Shown: positions 54,263 through 62,497, numbered from the stretch's first letter. The stretch: 64,000 nucleotides of DNA from Bacteroidaceae bacterium (GCA_017469525.1 JAFUGG010000024.1:37326-101325), one strand, 5' to 3'. Notes: generated from the letters alone by a model not told the origin. Program-made: numbers and translations.

Positions 54263-56047
54263 TTAGTCGTTGGAGAAGTCGGCAAGCACCTGGCGATAGA
54301 CGGTCAGCACGGTGCTCTTGCGTATGAAGCCGATGAAAATGCCCTCTTCATCCACGACGGGCAGCGTCCAGGCGCCTGTCCGGTCGAACACGCTGACGAC
54401 CACTTCCATCGGGTCATTCGTGGAGAGCAGGGCCTCGGGCTGTGTCATGAGTTGCGACACGGTGAAGTCGCAGTACAATTCCGTGCGGAAAACGAGGTGA
54501 CGGATATCGTCCAGATAAACGGCTCCGACGAACTGCATCTGCTTGTTCACGACGGGAAAGACGTGGTTCTTGCTGTTCGAGACTTGCGAGGCAACGTCGC
54601 CCAAGTTCATGTCAGGATAGAGGACCTGGTCGTAATGCTGTATCACGCTGTCCATGCTCATGAGGGTGAGGACGGAGCGGTCCGTGTGATGGGTGAGCAG
54701 TTCGCCACGTTGCGCCAGCCTCATCGCATAGATGCTGTGGGGCTCGAAGTACTTAATGGTGAGGTACGAACCTGTTGCCACAATCATCAGAGGCATAAAG
54801 AGAGCGTAGCCGCCCGTCAGTTCGGCGATGAGAAAAATGCCCGTCAGGGGCGCGTGCATCACGCCGCTCATCAGTCCGCACATGCCAAGCATGGCAAAGT
54901 TACGCTCGGGGATGTCGATGCCCAGCACGTCGTACATGTTCCAGAGGCGGCAGAAGATGAAGCCGCAGATGCAGCCCAGGAACAGACTGGGCGCAAAGAT
55001 ACCGCCGCAGCCACCGCCTCCGTTGGTTGCCGTGGAAGCAAAGACCTTGAAGACAACTATAAGAAAAAGGTAGACGAGCAAGTGGTCGCTGCCATAGAAG
55101 AGCGAGCGGTCCATCGCCGTATCCCAGTCGGCCTGGCCGTTGCCGTTGAGGAGGAGGGTGATGAGGTCGTAGCCTTCGCCGTAGAGCGACGGGAAGAGAT
55201 AGATGAGCAGGCTCAGCATGGCGGCTCCCAAGAGGAACTTCTTGTATCGGCCCGACAGCCTTCGAAAGATGCCTTCGAGGAAGTTCATCGTCCGCGTGAA
55301 GTAGAGACTGGCCAGTCCGCACACGATGCCGAGGGCGATGTAGGCAGGGATGCGGTCCACCGTGAAAGCGTCCTGTAGGTGGAACTCAAAGATGGGATTC
55401 GTCCCGGAGACAGCGAAAGTGAGTCCGGCGGCCGTCACACTCGTCACGAGCAACGGCAGGAGGCTGGTCATGGTCAGGTCTATCATCAGCACTTCGAGCA
55501 CGAAGACCAGTCCGGCAATCGGGGCTTTGAAGATGCCGGCCACTGCTCCGGCGGCTCCGCAGCCCACGAGCAGCATCATGTGCTTGCCAGAGAGTCGGCA
55601 CACCTGCCCAAGGCTGCTGCCTATGGCACTGCCCGTCAGGACGATAGGAGCCTCAGCTCCCACACTGCCGCCAAAGCCGATAGTGATGGCCGAAGCCACG
55701 ATGGAGGTCCAGGTGTTGTGCTTCTTGATGCGACTCTGCTTGCGTGCGATGGCAAACAGTATCTTCGTCACGCCATGACTGATGTCGTCCCTTACGATAT
55801 ACTTAATGAAAAGCATCGTCAGCCAAATGCCGATGACTGGATAGACGAGGTACAGCCAGTTGGCTCCCGTATCGGTGAACTCATGCGTCAGCAGCTCCTC
55901 AATCTGCCCGATGAGCCACTTCAGCAGCAGACCGGCACAAGCCGTGAAGATGCCCACAAGAAAGCTGATGAGCAACACGAAGCCTGCGTCGGAGAAATGC
56001 CTCCTGCGCCACCGGATGAGCCAAGCTATGGAATTTCTATAATTCAA
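54263..56047 (-). CDS. ClC-family chloride channel/transporter with C-terminal CBS pair
   Basis: A 594-residue inner-membrane protein with 10 or more helices. The ClC selectivity and gating regions are visible: ITIGFGGSVGAEAPIVLTGS (with the gating glutamate), FKAPIAGLVFVLEVLMID, NGGGGCGGIFAPSLFLG and MSGVMHAPLTGIFLIAELTGGY. The C-terminal 150 residues are two CBS domains (VLYPDMNLGDVASQV, FDRTGAWTLPVVDEEGIFIGFIRKS). Such proteins move chloride, often coupled to protons. It stands alone on this strand before a repeat-containing gap. Confidence 0.93.
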   Translation of the reverse strand: MNYRNSIAWLIRWRRRHFSDAGFVLLISFLVGIFTACAGLLLKWLIGQIEELLTHEFTDTGANWLYLVYPVIGIWLTMLFIKYIVRDDISHGVTKILFAIARKQSRIKKHNTWTSIVASAITIGFGGSVGAEAPIVLTGSAIGSSLGQVCRLSGKHMMLLVGCGAAGAVAGIFKAPIAGLVFVLEVLMIDLTMTSLLPLLVTSVTAAGLTFAVSGTNPIFEFHLQDAFTVDRIPAYIALGIVCGLASLYFTRTMNFLEGIFRRLSGRYKKFLLGAAMLSLLIYLFPSLYGEGYDLITLLLNGNGQADWDTAMDRSLFYGSDHLLVYLFLIVVFKVFASTATNGGGGCGGIFAPSLFLGCICGFIFCRLWNMYDVLGIDIPERNFAMLGMCGLMSGVMHAPLTGIFLIAELTGGYALFMPLMIVATGSYLTIKYFEPHSIYAMRLAQRGELLTHHTDRSVLTLMSMDSVIQHYDQVLYPDMNLGDVASQVSNSKNHVFPVVNKQMQFVGAVYLDDIRHLVFRTELYCDFTVSQLMTQPEALLSTNDPMEVVVSVFDRTGAWTLPVVDEEGIFIGFIRKSTVLTVYRQVLADFSND

Positions 56048-56084
56048 AAGTTATAAATCCAAAAATCATTTTAGCCATCTAATT

Positions 56085-56117
56085 CTCCCTCTCCCACGGG
56101 AGAGGGTTGGGGAGAGG
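56085..56117. repeat. CTCCC/GGGAG palindrome at the end of the YrdC-family gene
   Basis: CTCCCTCTCCCACGGGAGAG plus GGTTGGGGAGAGG ends exactly at the stop codon side of the gene (stop 56118-56120). It is a relative of the other CTCCC elements. Confidence 0.75.
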
Positions 56118-56696
56118 CTATTTCCTTATTATTTGAATGCGTCCGTCGAGGCTCAGTTTGATGATCTGGCTTGGCTTCGACTTACTTGTGTCGTTCTGAC
56201 GGGACTTCATGATGTAGTCCACACCTTGCTTTATCTCGTCCGTTATCTCGTTGAAACAAGCCGGAGAGGGCTCTCCGCTGATGTTCGCACTGGTGCTGAC
56301 GATGGCTTTCTGGTAGCGATAGCAAAGCTCGTGGCTGATGTTCTCCCTCGTCACACGCAGGCCCACGCTGCCGTCCTCGGCTATGAGGCTCGGTGCAAGA
56401 CCTGTGGCTCCGTCCAGAATCAACGTGAGCGGCTTCTCGGCAAACTCCACGAGGTCCCACGCCACATCTGGCACACGGCGCAGGTATCGCTGCATTCGGT
56501 CGGCACTATCCACCAGGCAAATCATCGCCTTACTATCCTCGCGCCGCTTCAATTGGAAGATTCTCCTCACGGCCTCCTCGTTGCTTGCGTCGCATCCGAT
56601 GCCCCAAATCGTGTCGGTCGGATAAAGGATGAGCCCGCCCTGCCTGAGCGTCTGCACCGCAGTCCGTATGTCTTCTGCAATCTCTTTCTGTGTCAT
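56118..56696 (-). CDS. Sua5/YciO/YrdC family (threonylcarbamoyl-AMP synthase) protein
   Basis: A GTG at 56720 would also be in frame, but it lies on the -7 box (56720-56727), so the ATG at 56696 (MTQKEIAEDIRTAV) is taken, giving 192 residues. The fold is clear: GGLILYPTDTIWGIGCDASN, IFQLKRREDSKAMICLV, PLTLILDGATGLAPSL and IVSTSANISGEPS. Members make threonylcarbamoyl-AMP from threonine, bicarbonate and ATP for the t6A tRNA modification; the paralogue YciO has no known role, so some doubt remains. It lies next to the ClC gene on the same strand. Confidence 0.88.
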   Translation of the reverse strand: MTQKEIAEDIRTAVQTLRQGGLILYPTDTIWGIGCDASNEEAVRRIFQLKRREDSKAMICLVDSADRMQRYLRRVPDVAWDLVEFAEKPLTLILDGATGLAPSLIAEDGSVGLRVTRENISHELCYRYQKAIVSTSANISGEPSPACFNEITDEIKQGVDYIMKSRQNDTSKSKPSQIIKLSLDGRIQIIRK

Positions 56697-56719
56697 GTGT
56701 CTGTTATGTATTCGCGCCA

Positions 56720-56727
56720 CAAAGTTA
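56720..56727 (-). promoter_or_regulatory. -7 box of the YrdC-family gene
   Basis: The minus strand reads TAACTTTG, 24 bp before the ATG at 56696. Confidence 0.65.
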
Positions 56728-56731
56728 CAAT

Positions 56732-56895
56732 AAAAAGTGAAAAGTGAACAGTGAAAAGTGAAAAATGAAGGCTACACCGCACATAAAAGCACGTCCTGAC
56801 ACTAAAGAACGCAGGAAAGATGTAAGGAAAAAGGTGAAAGTTATTCGGGCGACAGCAAATTCTTCACTCTTCGCTTTTCACTTTTCACTTAAAAG
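56732..56895. repeat. GTGAAAAGTGAA-type repeat pair
   Basis: AAAAGTGAAAAGTGAA near 56734-56765 and its complement TTTTCACTTTTCACTT near 56875-56890 are inverted around 100 bp. The same motif occurs around 15720 and 62575. It lies between the YrdC-family gene and the toxin-antitoxin pair. Confidence 0.7.
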
Positions 56896-56898
56896 TCG

Positions 56899-56906
56899 TA
56901 TCTTTG
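56899..56906 (+). promoter_or_regulatory. -7 box of the toxin-antitoxin operon
   Basis: TATCTTTG at 56899-56906 lies 30 bp before the antitoxin ATG. Confidence 0.72.
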
Positions 56907-56936
56907 CCCTCAGAAACATAAAATATAGCAAGCACT

Positions 56937-57188
56937 ATGGCAAATGTAGCATCTTTATCTCCTTCACCGAATCAGATTATTGTCACGCTGGAACCTGATG
57001 CCATCGTTGCCGATATCAAGAAAGCCATGAAGCTGATGCGGGGCGTGGCTTCGGTGAAGGTTCAAAAGCCCAAGGAGTATGATATCACGAAGACGGCGGG
57101 CTATCGCGAGGCTATGGACGATGTGAAGCATGGACGGGTGACGACATACGCATCGTTGGACGATTTCTACAAGGAAATGGGATTGTAG
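56937..57188 (+). CDS. RelB-type antitoxin of a type II module
   Basis: An 83-residue protein that directly precedes a YafQ-type toxin gene (4 bp gap), the usual order. The C-terminal half (YREAMDDVKHGRVTTYASLDDFYKEMGL) has the ALxDVKxGRxxxYxSxDEF pattern typical of antitoxin tails that wrap the toxin. The N-terminal half (IIVTLEPDAIVADIKKAMKLMRGVASVKV) shows no recognisable DNA-binding ribbon-helix-helix, so how the promoter is autoregulated is not clear. It is cotranscribed from the -7 box at 56899. Confidence 0.82.
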   Translation: MANVASLSPSPNQIIVTLEPDAIVADIKKAMKLMRGVASVKVQKPKEYDITKTAGYREAMDDVKHGRVTTYASLDDFYKEMGL

Positions 57189-57192
57189 ATTT

Positions 57193-57468
57193 ATGAAATA
57201 CACAGTCAAAATCTCGAACCAGTTCAAGAAAGACTTCCGTCGCTGCATTAAACGAGGGCTTAACATGCAGCTAATTACCGATGCCATGGACTTGCTGGCC
57301 GATACGGGTACGTTGCCTGCACAATATCATCCTCACAGGCTGTCAGGAAATCGGCAGGGACAGTGGGAGTGTCACATCCAGCCAGATTGGTTGATGACAT
57401 GGGAGCAGAACGAGACCGAATTGATACTGCTCTTTCTGCAAACTGGCACACATTCCGACTTATTCTAA
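57193..57468 (+). CDS. YafQ/RelE-superfamily mRNA interferase toxin
   Basis: A 91-residue toxin. The start MKYTVKISNQFKKDFRRC is typical of RelE folds. The catalytic set of YafQ is seen: a histidine in YHPHRLSGN, the pair in ECHIQPDWLMTW (His, Asp, Trp) and the terminal THSDLF (His, Phe). Known YafQ cleaves mRNA on translating ribosomes. The toxin stop is followed by a strong terminator, which closes the module. Confidence 0.9.
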   Translation: MKYTVKISNQFKKDFRRCIKRGLNMQLITDAMDLLADTGTLPAQYHPHRLSGNRQGQWECHIQPDWLMTWEQNETELILLFLQTGTHSDLF

Positions 57469-57490
57469 ATATAAAGGTAACATCTACATG

Positions 57491-57538
57491 AGCGGATAGC
57501 CCACAGTATTTCGTGGCTATCCGCTTGTTTGTTTTTTC
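57491..57538 (+). terminator. Terminator of the toxin-antitoxin operon
   Basis: AGCGGATAGCCCAC and GTGGCTATCCGCT form a 12-bp stem, followed by TGTTTGTTTTTT. Confidence 0.88.
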
Positions 57539-57573
57539 CTATTTCAGATATGCTTCAACAATAAAGTTTTCAT

Positions 57574-58914
57574 TTATTTCTTACGTACAGGGCGGATACT
57601 AAGGCCATAGCAACGCATAATGCTTCTTTCTGCATTGCGTTGAGCAGAAGACTCAGTCAAAAAAGAATTAGTGCGGCCTGCTTTAGATGGGTTTTCTATA
57701 TCAAGAGAGCGCGACCAGTAGAAGCAATAGTGATTTCCAGAACTGGAAACATCGCGATAACCTGTATCATCCATATAACCCGCACAAGGCAAGAAAATAC
57801 TGTTCCCATTGATATTACTCGTTAGTTTCAAGCCTAAAACACCATTCACAACCGCCGGTTCTTTTGTTGTCAAACCAGTTTCATACGATGCATAAAGTTC
57901 GGAAATTTGCTCATAACTCGGCATTTGCCATTCTGTTCCCCACTGGACTGTGGCGGCATCATCCTCTGCATCAAGTTCAGTTTTATTATCTACAATACCA
58001 TAACTACTATTTGTACAATACTTTGTCATCGCAGTTTCATACCCGTTACAATATTTGTATGTTCCCCAATTATAGTAAAGCTTTGCGTTCCCTTTGTATC
58101 CAATTGTCTCTCCCCAAGCGAAGTAATCGCCGAATTCCTCTGGGCTGTACGCGCCGATGTTGCATGTTGCCCATAGCGTGCCGCTTGGCAGCCCGAGGTC
58201 AACCCACTCGTGTTCATCTGGCACATCGCCTCCAACCGTCACCTGGCACTCTGCAAATACGCCACTTCCATCCGCGGCACGGCAGGTGATGATGCAAGTG
58301 CCGTCTGCGTTGGCTGTCACTCTGCCACTTCTGTTCACTTCGGCAACATCTTCGTTGCTGCTTTCCCATGTTACAGTTTTGTCGTCAGCATCTTCTGGAA
58401 GCACCGTAGCGGTGAGGGTAACTCTTTCGTCAAGCTGAAGGCTAACGGATGTCTCACTCAGGATAATCTCCTCGACGGCCTGAGGCTGCGGCGTTGTCGC
58501 CCACACCTTAAACTGGCTGTCTCCTGTCTGACTGACGAACATTTTGTCTTTCGTCAGTTTATATACCTTAAGGATGCTCATCGGCACAGCCGAAGCATTG
58601 TAGATGACAATGATGCCTTGATAGGGCATGAACTCATAGGTGGCACCTTCCATGTAGTCCGTCGTGCCGTCCGCATTGAAGGTTACGGTCTGGCTCTTCG
58701 ACTTGTACCAAGTGCCTGCGATGCATTGATTGACTGGTGTGTAGGGGCCAAACTCCTCATCTGTGCCGATGCCGTCGTAGAAGACGATGCTGTCTGTGCG
58801 GAAGCTGAACTGCGCGACGGTTCCGTCGGACTTGTAAACACGAAATCCCTGTGCAGACACGGACTGTAGGGCTAATGCCATCAAAAGCAATACCGAGAGA
58901 ATGTACTTTTTCAT
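57574..58914 (-). CDS. Secreted protein with BIG2 Ig-like and FISUMP domains
   Basis: A 446-residue protein with a signal peptide (MKKYILSVLLLMALALQSVSAQ). After an N-terminal domain (FRVYKSDGTVAQFSFRTDSIVFYDG) comes a BIG2 domain at about 150-230 (LSETSVSLQLDERVTLTATVLP, VTWESSNEDVAEVNRSGRVTA). The C-terminal half is a Fibrobacter succinogenes major paralogous domain (WVDLGLPSGTLWATCNIG, EEFGDYFAWGET, WGTEWQMPS, CYGLSIRPVRK). Such modules are found on surface proteins of Bacteroidetes; a binding role is possible but not shown. Upstream of it lies the candidate structured leader at 58990-59138. Confidence 0.9.
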   Translation of the reverse strand: MKKYILSVLLLMALALQSVSAQGFRVYKSDGTVAQFSFRTDSIVFYDGIGTDEEFGPYTPVNQCIAGTWYKSKSQTVTFNADGTTDYMEGATYEFMPYQGIIVIYNASAVPMSILKVYKLTKDKMFVSQTGDSQFKVWATTPQPQAVEEIILSETSVSLQLDERVTLTATVLPEDADDKTVTWESSNEDVAEVNRSGRVTANADGTCIITCRAADGSGVFAECQVTVGGDVPDEHEWVDLGLPSGTLWATCNIGAYSPEEFGDYFAWGETIGYKGNAKLYYNWGTYKYCNGYETAMTKYCTNSSYGIVDNKTELDAEDDAATVQWGTEWQMPSYEQISELYASYETGLTTKEPAVVNGVLGLKLTSNINGNSIFLPCAGYMDDTGYRDVSSSGNHYCFYWSRSLDIENPSKAGRTNSFLTESSAQRNAERSIMRCYGLSIRPVRKK

Positions 58915-58989
58915 AATCGATTGTTTTTAAGTTAATACCAATTCTCTTTGATGATTTGACCTGTCGGCACTAACTTATGGGCATAAGAA

Positions 58990-59138
58990 AAGCGCAGACT
59001 CTGCCATATCTCCGACAGGCCTGCGACAGCCTCTATACATTTATGGAGTAGTCTGCGCTTAAACGCAGCTCCAATAATGTATAGGTTTGCTCGTATAATC
59101 TCTTTTGAGGTCGCAGTTCGTCGGAGAAATTGAGCAAA
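58990..59138 (-). ncRNA. Candidate structured leader RNA or small RNA with alternative pairings
   Basis: On the minus strand, the -7 box at 59178-59185 would transcribe this segment. It folds as a long stem: GTCGGAG/CTCCGAC and GTCGCAG/CTGCGAC (59110-59126 with 59010-59027), then CTCCAATAATGTATAG with CTATACATTTATGGAG (59069-59084 with 59033-59048), capped by a CTGCG-CTTAAA-CGCAG hairpin. Two other complementary pairs compete or form pseudoknots: TTTGCTC with GAGCAAA (59086-59092 and 59132-59138) and AGTCTGCGCTT with AAGCGCAGACT (59050-59060 and 58990-59000), the latter followed by TTCTTAT like a weak terminator. I do not recognise a known family; 6S-like RNA is one alternative. Confidence 0.5.
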
Positions 59139-59177
59139 TAAACTTGGGAAAGGGCACTTTCTGCCTCATTTCCGCTG

Positions 59178-59185
59178 CAAATATA
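59178..59185 (-). promoter_or_regulatory. -7 box upstream of the structured leader
   Basis: The minus strand reads TATATTTG. Transcription would start near 59174 and pass through the leader before the ATG at 58914. Confidence 0.6.
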
Positions 59186-59290
59186 GCACAATTATATGAA
59201 ACGAGACGCAAGGAAAGCAAAAAAAATGATGAAACAAATAAAAAAGGGTATTATAGAGTCAACCAGCAAGTGAAAGTTGGTTGATTCAAC

Positions 59291-59378
59291 AGGTACACCG
59301 ATGTGGTCAAAGAGGTATACCTTTTCAGTCAAAGAGGTACACCGATGTGGTCAAAGAGGTATGCCTCTTCTCTTTAAG
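59291..59378. repeat. 22-bp tandem array, four units
   Basis: Units start at 59291, 59313, 59335 and 59357. Units 1 and 3 are identical (AGGTACACCGATGTGGTC plus AAAG). Unit 2 reads AGGTATACCTTTTCAGTC plus AAAG and unit 4 is diverged. A further weak unit is at 59379-59400. The array lies between prfC and the leader region. Confidence 0.9.
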
Positions 59379-59410
59379 AGGTACAGACAATAACAAGAGG
59401 AGGCATAATT

Positions 59411-59503
59411 AGCAACAACGGGTTGCACGGATTTTACGGATTGGAGCAATGCCGGTACGCAGCAAAGAGGATAATCCGTCAAATCAGTGTAATCCGTTGT
59501 TGC
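59411..59503. repeat. CGGATT/AATCCG inverted repeat pair
   Basis: AGCAACAACGGGTT with ACGGATTTTACGGATT faces AATCCGTCAAATC with GTAATCCGTTGTTGC, leaving a loop of about 30 bp. It is a REPIN-like pair next to the 22-bp array, just before the prfC stop. Confidence 0.78.
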
Positions 59504-59513
59504 CTGTCTTGGT

Positions 59514-61163
59514 TTAGAACTCGCTCGTGAAGTGGAAGCGGATATGCTCGAAGTCTTGCTGGGCCATCTGCAGGACGTAGCCTGAGTCGGCGAGGAAGAC
59601 GTCGCGGCCTTCGCGGTCACGAGCCATGTACTGATGCTTGCGCTTCTTGAAGGCTTCGAGTTCGGCCTCGTATCCCGGCATAGCTTCCACCCAGCAGGCC
59701 TTGTAGAGGCTGATGGGTTCCCAGCGGCACTTGGCGCCGTACTCGTTCTCGAGGCGATACTGAATGACCTCGAACTGAAGCTGGCCGACGGTGCCGATGA
59801 CCTTGCGATTGTTGAACTGATTGATGAAGAGCTGCGCCACACCCTCGTCCATGAGCTGGTTGATGCCTTTCTCCAGCTGCTTGGTCTTCATGGGGTCGGC
59901 ATTCTCGATGTACTTGAACATCTCGGGCGAGAAGGATGGCAGGCCGCGATAGTGCAGCAACTCGCCTTCCGTCAGCGTGTCGCCTATCTTGAAGATGCCG
60001 TTGTCAGGCAGTCCGACGATGTCGCCCGGCCAGGCCTCGTCGATGGTCTCCTTTCGCTGCGCCATGAATTGCGTGGGGCTGGAGAAACGGAGCGTCTTGC
60101 CTTGGCGCACATGAAGATAAGGAGCGTTGCGTACGAACTTGCCCGAGCAGACCTTGCAGAAAGCGATGCAGGAGCGATGGTTCGGATCAATGTTGGCCGT
60201 TATCTTGAAGATGAAGCCGGTGAACTTCGGTTCGTCGGGCGTGACGGTTCGCTCCTCGGCAACCGTGGGCCGCGGACAGGGCGCTATCTGCACGAAACAG
60301 TCGAGCAGTTCCTGCACGCCGAAGTTGTTCAAGGCAGAGCCGAAGAAGACGGGCGCCACGTCGGCATCAAGGTACGTCTGCACGTCGAATTCGGGATAGA
60401 CGCCATCCACGAGCTCGAGGTCCTCGCGGAGCTTGGCGGCGTCACGCTCGCCGACGCGCTCTTCGAGTTCGGCGGAACCGAGCTCCACACTGACCTTCTC
60501 CGTCACCTTCTGCTTGTCGGGCGTGAAGAGGTTGAGGTTCTGCTCGAAGATGTTATAGACGCCCTTGAACTTGGCACCCTGGTTGATGGGCCATGAGAGG
60601 GGACGCACACTGATTTGCAGCTCTTCCTCCAGTTCGTCGAGGAGGTCGAAGGGGTCCTTGCCCTCGCGGTCCATCTTGTTGATGAAGATGATGACGGGCG
60701 TCTTCCTCATACGGCAGACTTCCATCAGCTTGCGTGTCTGTGCTTCGACGCCCTTCGCGCTATCCACCACGATGATGGCACTGTCGACGGCCGTCAATGT
60801 CCGAAAGGTATCCTCGGCAAAGTCCTGGTGACCTGGAGTATCGAGGATGTTGACCTTGTAGAGTGGACCTTCTCCCCGCTCCCCCTCTAAGGGGAGGGCC
60901 TTTTTCTCCCCTCCATAGAGGGAGGGGTTGGGGGTGGGTCTGTAATCAAACTCCATCACGGATGTCGTGACCGAGATGCCACGTTGCTTCTCGATTTCCA
61001 TCCAGTCGCTGGTGGCGGTCTTGCGTATCTTGTTGCTCTTCACGGCACCAGCCACCTGAATCTGTCCGCCGAAGAGGAGCAGTTTCTCTGTCAGGGTTGT
61101 CTTGCCAGCATCGGGGTGCGAGATGATGGCAAAGGTGCGACGACGCTCTATTTCTTTTATCAT
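59514..61163 (-). CDS. prfC: Peptide chain release factor 3 with an inserted segment in the G domain
   Basis: A 549-residue GTPase that removes RF1/RF2 from the ribosome. The G1 motif is [13 protein letters not shown], switch I is [12 protein letters not shown]3 is [11 protein letters not shown], and NKMD is seen at FINKMDREG. Domains II and III are full length. Between FDY (about 74) and VNILDTPGH (about 104) there are some 27 extra residues ([11 protein letters not shown] to [10 protein letters not shown]), where ordinary RF3 has three or so. They are encoded by two adjacent palindromic elements at 60866-60941. The insertion lies in a loop of the G domain and may be tolerated. Confidence 0.95.
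   Translation of the reverse strand: MIKEIERRRTFAIISHPDAGKTTLTEKLLLFGGQIQVAGAVKSNKIRKTATSDWMEIEKQRGISVTTSVMEFDYRPTPNPSLYGGEKKALPLEGERGEGPLYKVNILDTPGHQDFAEDTFRTLTAVDSAIIVVDSAKGVEAQTRKLMEVCRMRKTPVIIFINKMDREGKDPFDLLDELEEELQISVRPLSWPINQGAKFKGVYNIFEQNLNLFTPDKQKVTEKVSVELGSAELEERVGERDAAKLREDLELVDGVYPEFDVQTYLDADVAPVFFGSALNNFGVQELLDCFVQIAPCPRPTVAEERTVTPDEPKFTGFIFKITANIDPNHRSCIAFCKVCSGKFVRNAPYLHVRQGKTLRFSSPTQFMAQRKETIDEAWPGDIVGLPDNGIFKIGDTLTEGELLHYRGLPSFSPEMFKYIENADPMKTKQLEKGINQLMDEGVAQLFINQFNNRKVIGTVGQLQFEVIQYRLENEYGAKCRWEPISLYKACWVEAMPGYEAELEAFKKRKHQYMARDREGRDVFLADSGYVLQMAQQDFEHIRFHFTSEF
60866..60941. repeat. Two CTCCCC/GGGGAG palindromes inside prfC
   Basis: CTCCCCCTCTAAGGGGAG (60879-60896) and CTCCCCTCCATAGAGGGAGG (60906-60925) lie in tandem. 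Translated, they give the [13 protein letters not shown] and [11 protein letters not shown] segments. The first shares its core and frame with the proA copy. Confidence 0.85.
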
Positions 61164-61180
61164 TTTCTGTTATTTTGGTG

Positions 61181-61279
61181 GTAAGGGGTTAGAGGTAAGG
61201 GGTTAGAGGATTGTTTAGGCTGCTGCTGATTAGGGCCAAGAGGTATTCTCTAACCGCTAACCTCTAACCACTAACCTCT
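61181..61279. repeat. TTAGAGG repeat pair at the prfC/DUF4924 boundary
   Basis: GGGGTTAGAGGTAAGGGGTT at 61184-61203 faces CTCTAACCGCTAACCTCT at 61248-61265. The right arm supplies the last codons (IEVSG) and stop of the DUF4924 gene. Confidence 0.78.
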
Positions 61280-61776
61280 ATTTTACTTAGCAATTCGCTT
61301 ATCGGCTTCAAGGCTGCTTGTGTTGCTGCCGAGAGTTCTTTCCCTTGCATTTTCAGGAGGGTCGCTCCGTAGAGGGCGTCGATGCAGTTCTCCATCTCAG
61401 CCTTGTCCCTGTTGTTCCCTTGCTGACGCAGGGCCACGATTTGTGGCAGAGCCTTGTAGTAGGCGGCTCTGTAGTCATGCTCATCCTGGTCGGCAAGGAG
61501 TTCCTTGTGATGGTCTTCCAGGAGGTCGAGGGTGTTCTGAACCACGCGAAGGTGTCCTGATTGCTCTTTCCCTTCCTCTTTCATCATACGGGCCAAAGAC
61601 TCGTACCATTCCCTGACTTCCTTCATCTGCTGTTCGCTGTAACCGAAACGAGGCAGGTATTCGGCAGCGATGCGGTCGGCATCAAGGCCATAGGCACGCA
61701 CCAAGTCCTCCACCTGATACATATATATAAGGTAGGCACTGACGCTTTGACTTCTGAGTTTCTTTGCTATATACAT
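61264..61776 (-). CDS. DUF4924 family protein
   Basis: A 170-residue protein, all helical, starting MYIAKKLRSQSVSAYLIYMYQVEDLVRAYGLD, which is the typical beginning of the Bacteroidetes DUF4924 family. A conserved stretch is HLRVVQNTLDLLEDHHKELL. No known function. The last five residues and the stop come from a TTAGAGG repeat, unusual for the family tail. It follows the LysE gene on the same strand after 3 bp, so the two form one unit. Confidence 0.85.
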   Translation of the reverse strand: MYIAKKLRSQSVSAYLIYMYQVEDLVRAYGLDADRIAAEYLPRFGYSEQQMKEVREWYESLARMMKEEGKEQSGHLRVVQNTLDLLEDHHKELLADQDEHDYRAAYYKALPQIVALRQQGNNRDKAEMENCIDALYGATLLKMQGKELSAATQAALKPISELLSKIEVSG

Positions 61777-61779
61777 ATT

Positions 61780-62439
61780 TTACCTAAACAACGTATAGAA
61801 CAGTCCCACTACCGATGCTGCCATGACGAGCAGGCCGAGCAGTCGGTTCAAGAGACCGATGGTGTCCATTTCGAAGCGTGAACCGATACGGTTGAGTGCC
61901 GTCGTAAGAATGAGCCACCAGGCGATGGCACCTCCCAGCACACCGGCATAGCCGATGGCCTGCTCCACATGATGTTCGGGCACAACGAAGCCAACACGGG
62001 CAAAGAGAGCAAGGAAGAGGAAGACGATGAGCGGATTGCTCGCGGTGATGGCAAAGCCGGTGAAGGCATTGTGCCAAAGCGTCCCGCGCTTACCGCTGGG
62101 CTTATGAGGCGCGGCGGGTTTCGTATAGTAGGTGTATGCTCCGAAGCAGAAGAGCAGGATGCTGCCCAATATCTTGAGGTAGAAGATGGTGGATGGACGC
62201 TCCATGAAATCCATCACGAGGCTCATGCCCAGGCCAGTCACCACGGCATATATGAGGTCGCTCACAGCCGCTCCGCATCCTGTGGCAAAACCATACCAGC
62301 GTCCCTTGTTGAAGGTGCGCTGAACGGTCAGCACCCCGACGGGTCCCATCGGAGCACTTGCCACTATCCCCACAACCATGCCTCGCACAGCGAGGTCGAT
62401 GGCGTTTACTGACTCAATCCAAATCATATTATCAGACAA
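61780..62439 (-). CDS. LysE/RhtB-family exporter
   Basis: A 219-residue inner-membrane protein with six helices. The first has the characteristic MVVGIVASAPMGPVGVLTVQRTFNKG, followed by FATGCGAAVSDLIYAVVTGLG and ITASNPLIVFLFLALFA. Members export amino acids such as lysine, arginine or threonine, or related compounds. The substrate cannot be told. An alternative ATG lies at residue 5 (MIWIESVN). It has a -7 box at 62490-62497 and precedes the DUF4924 gene. Confidence 0.9.
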   Translation of the reverse strand: MSDNMIWIESVNAIDLAVRGMVVGIVASAPMGPVGVLTVQRTFNKGRWYGFATGCGAAVSDLIYAVVTGLGMSLVMDFMERPSTIFYLKILGSILLFCFGAYTYYTKPAAPHKPSGKRGTLWHNAFTGFAITASNPLIVFLFLALFARVGFVVPEHHVEQAIGYAGVLGGAIAWWLILTTALNRIGSRFEMDTIGLLNRLLGLLVMAASVVGLFYTLFR

Positions 62440-62489
62440 TTGGACAATCTGACGATTTCACAATTGAACTTTTTCCTTTTAAGCGGGTG

Positions 62490-62497
62490 CAAAGATA
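62490..62497 (-). promoter_or_regulatory. -7 box of the LysE/DUF4924 unit
   Basis: The minus strand reads TATCTTTG, 51 bp before the ATG at 62439. Confidence 0.68.

Noticed and set aside
59351..59842. Minus-strand frame of 163 codons over the prfC end and repeat
   Set aside because: It overlaps prfC in another frame, is rich in Ser and Arg as shadow frames are, and reads through the CGGATT repeat pair.
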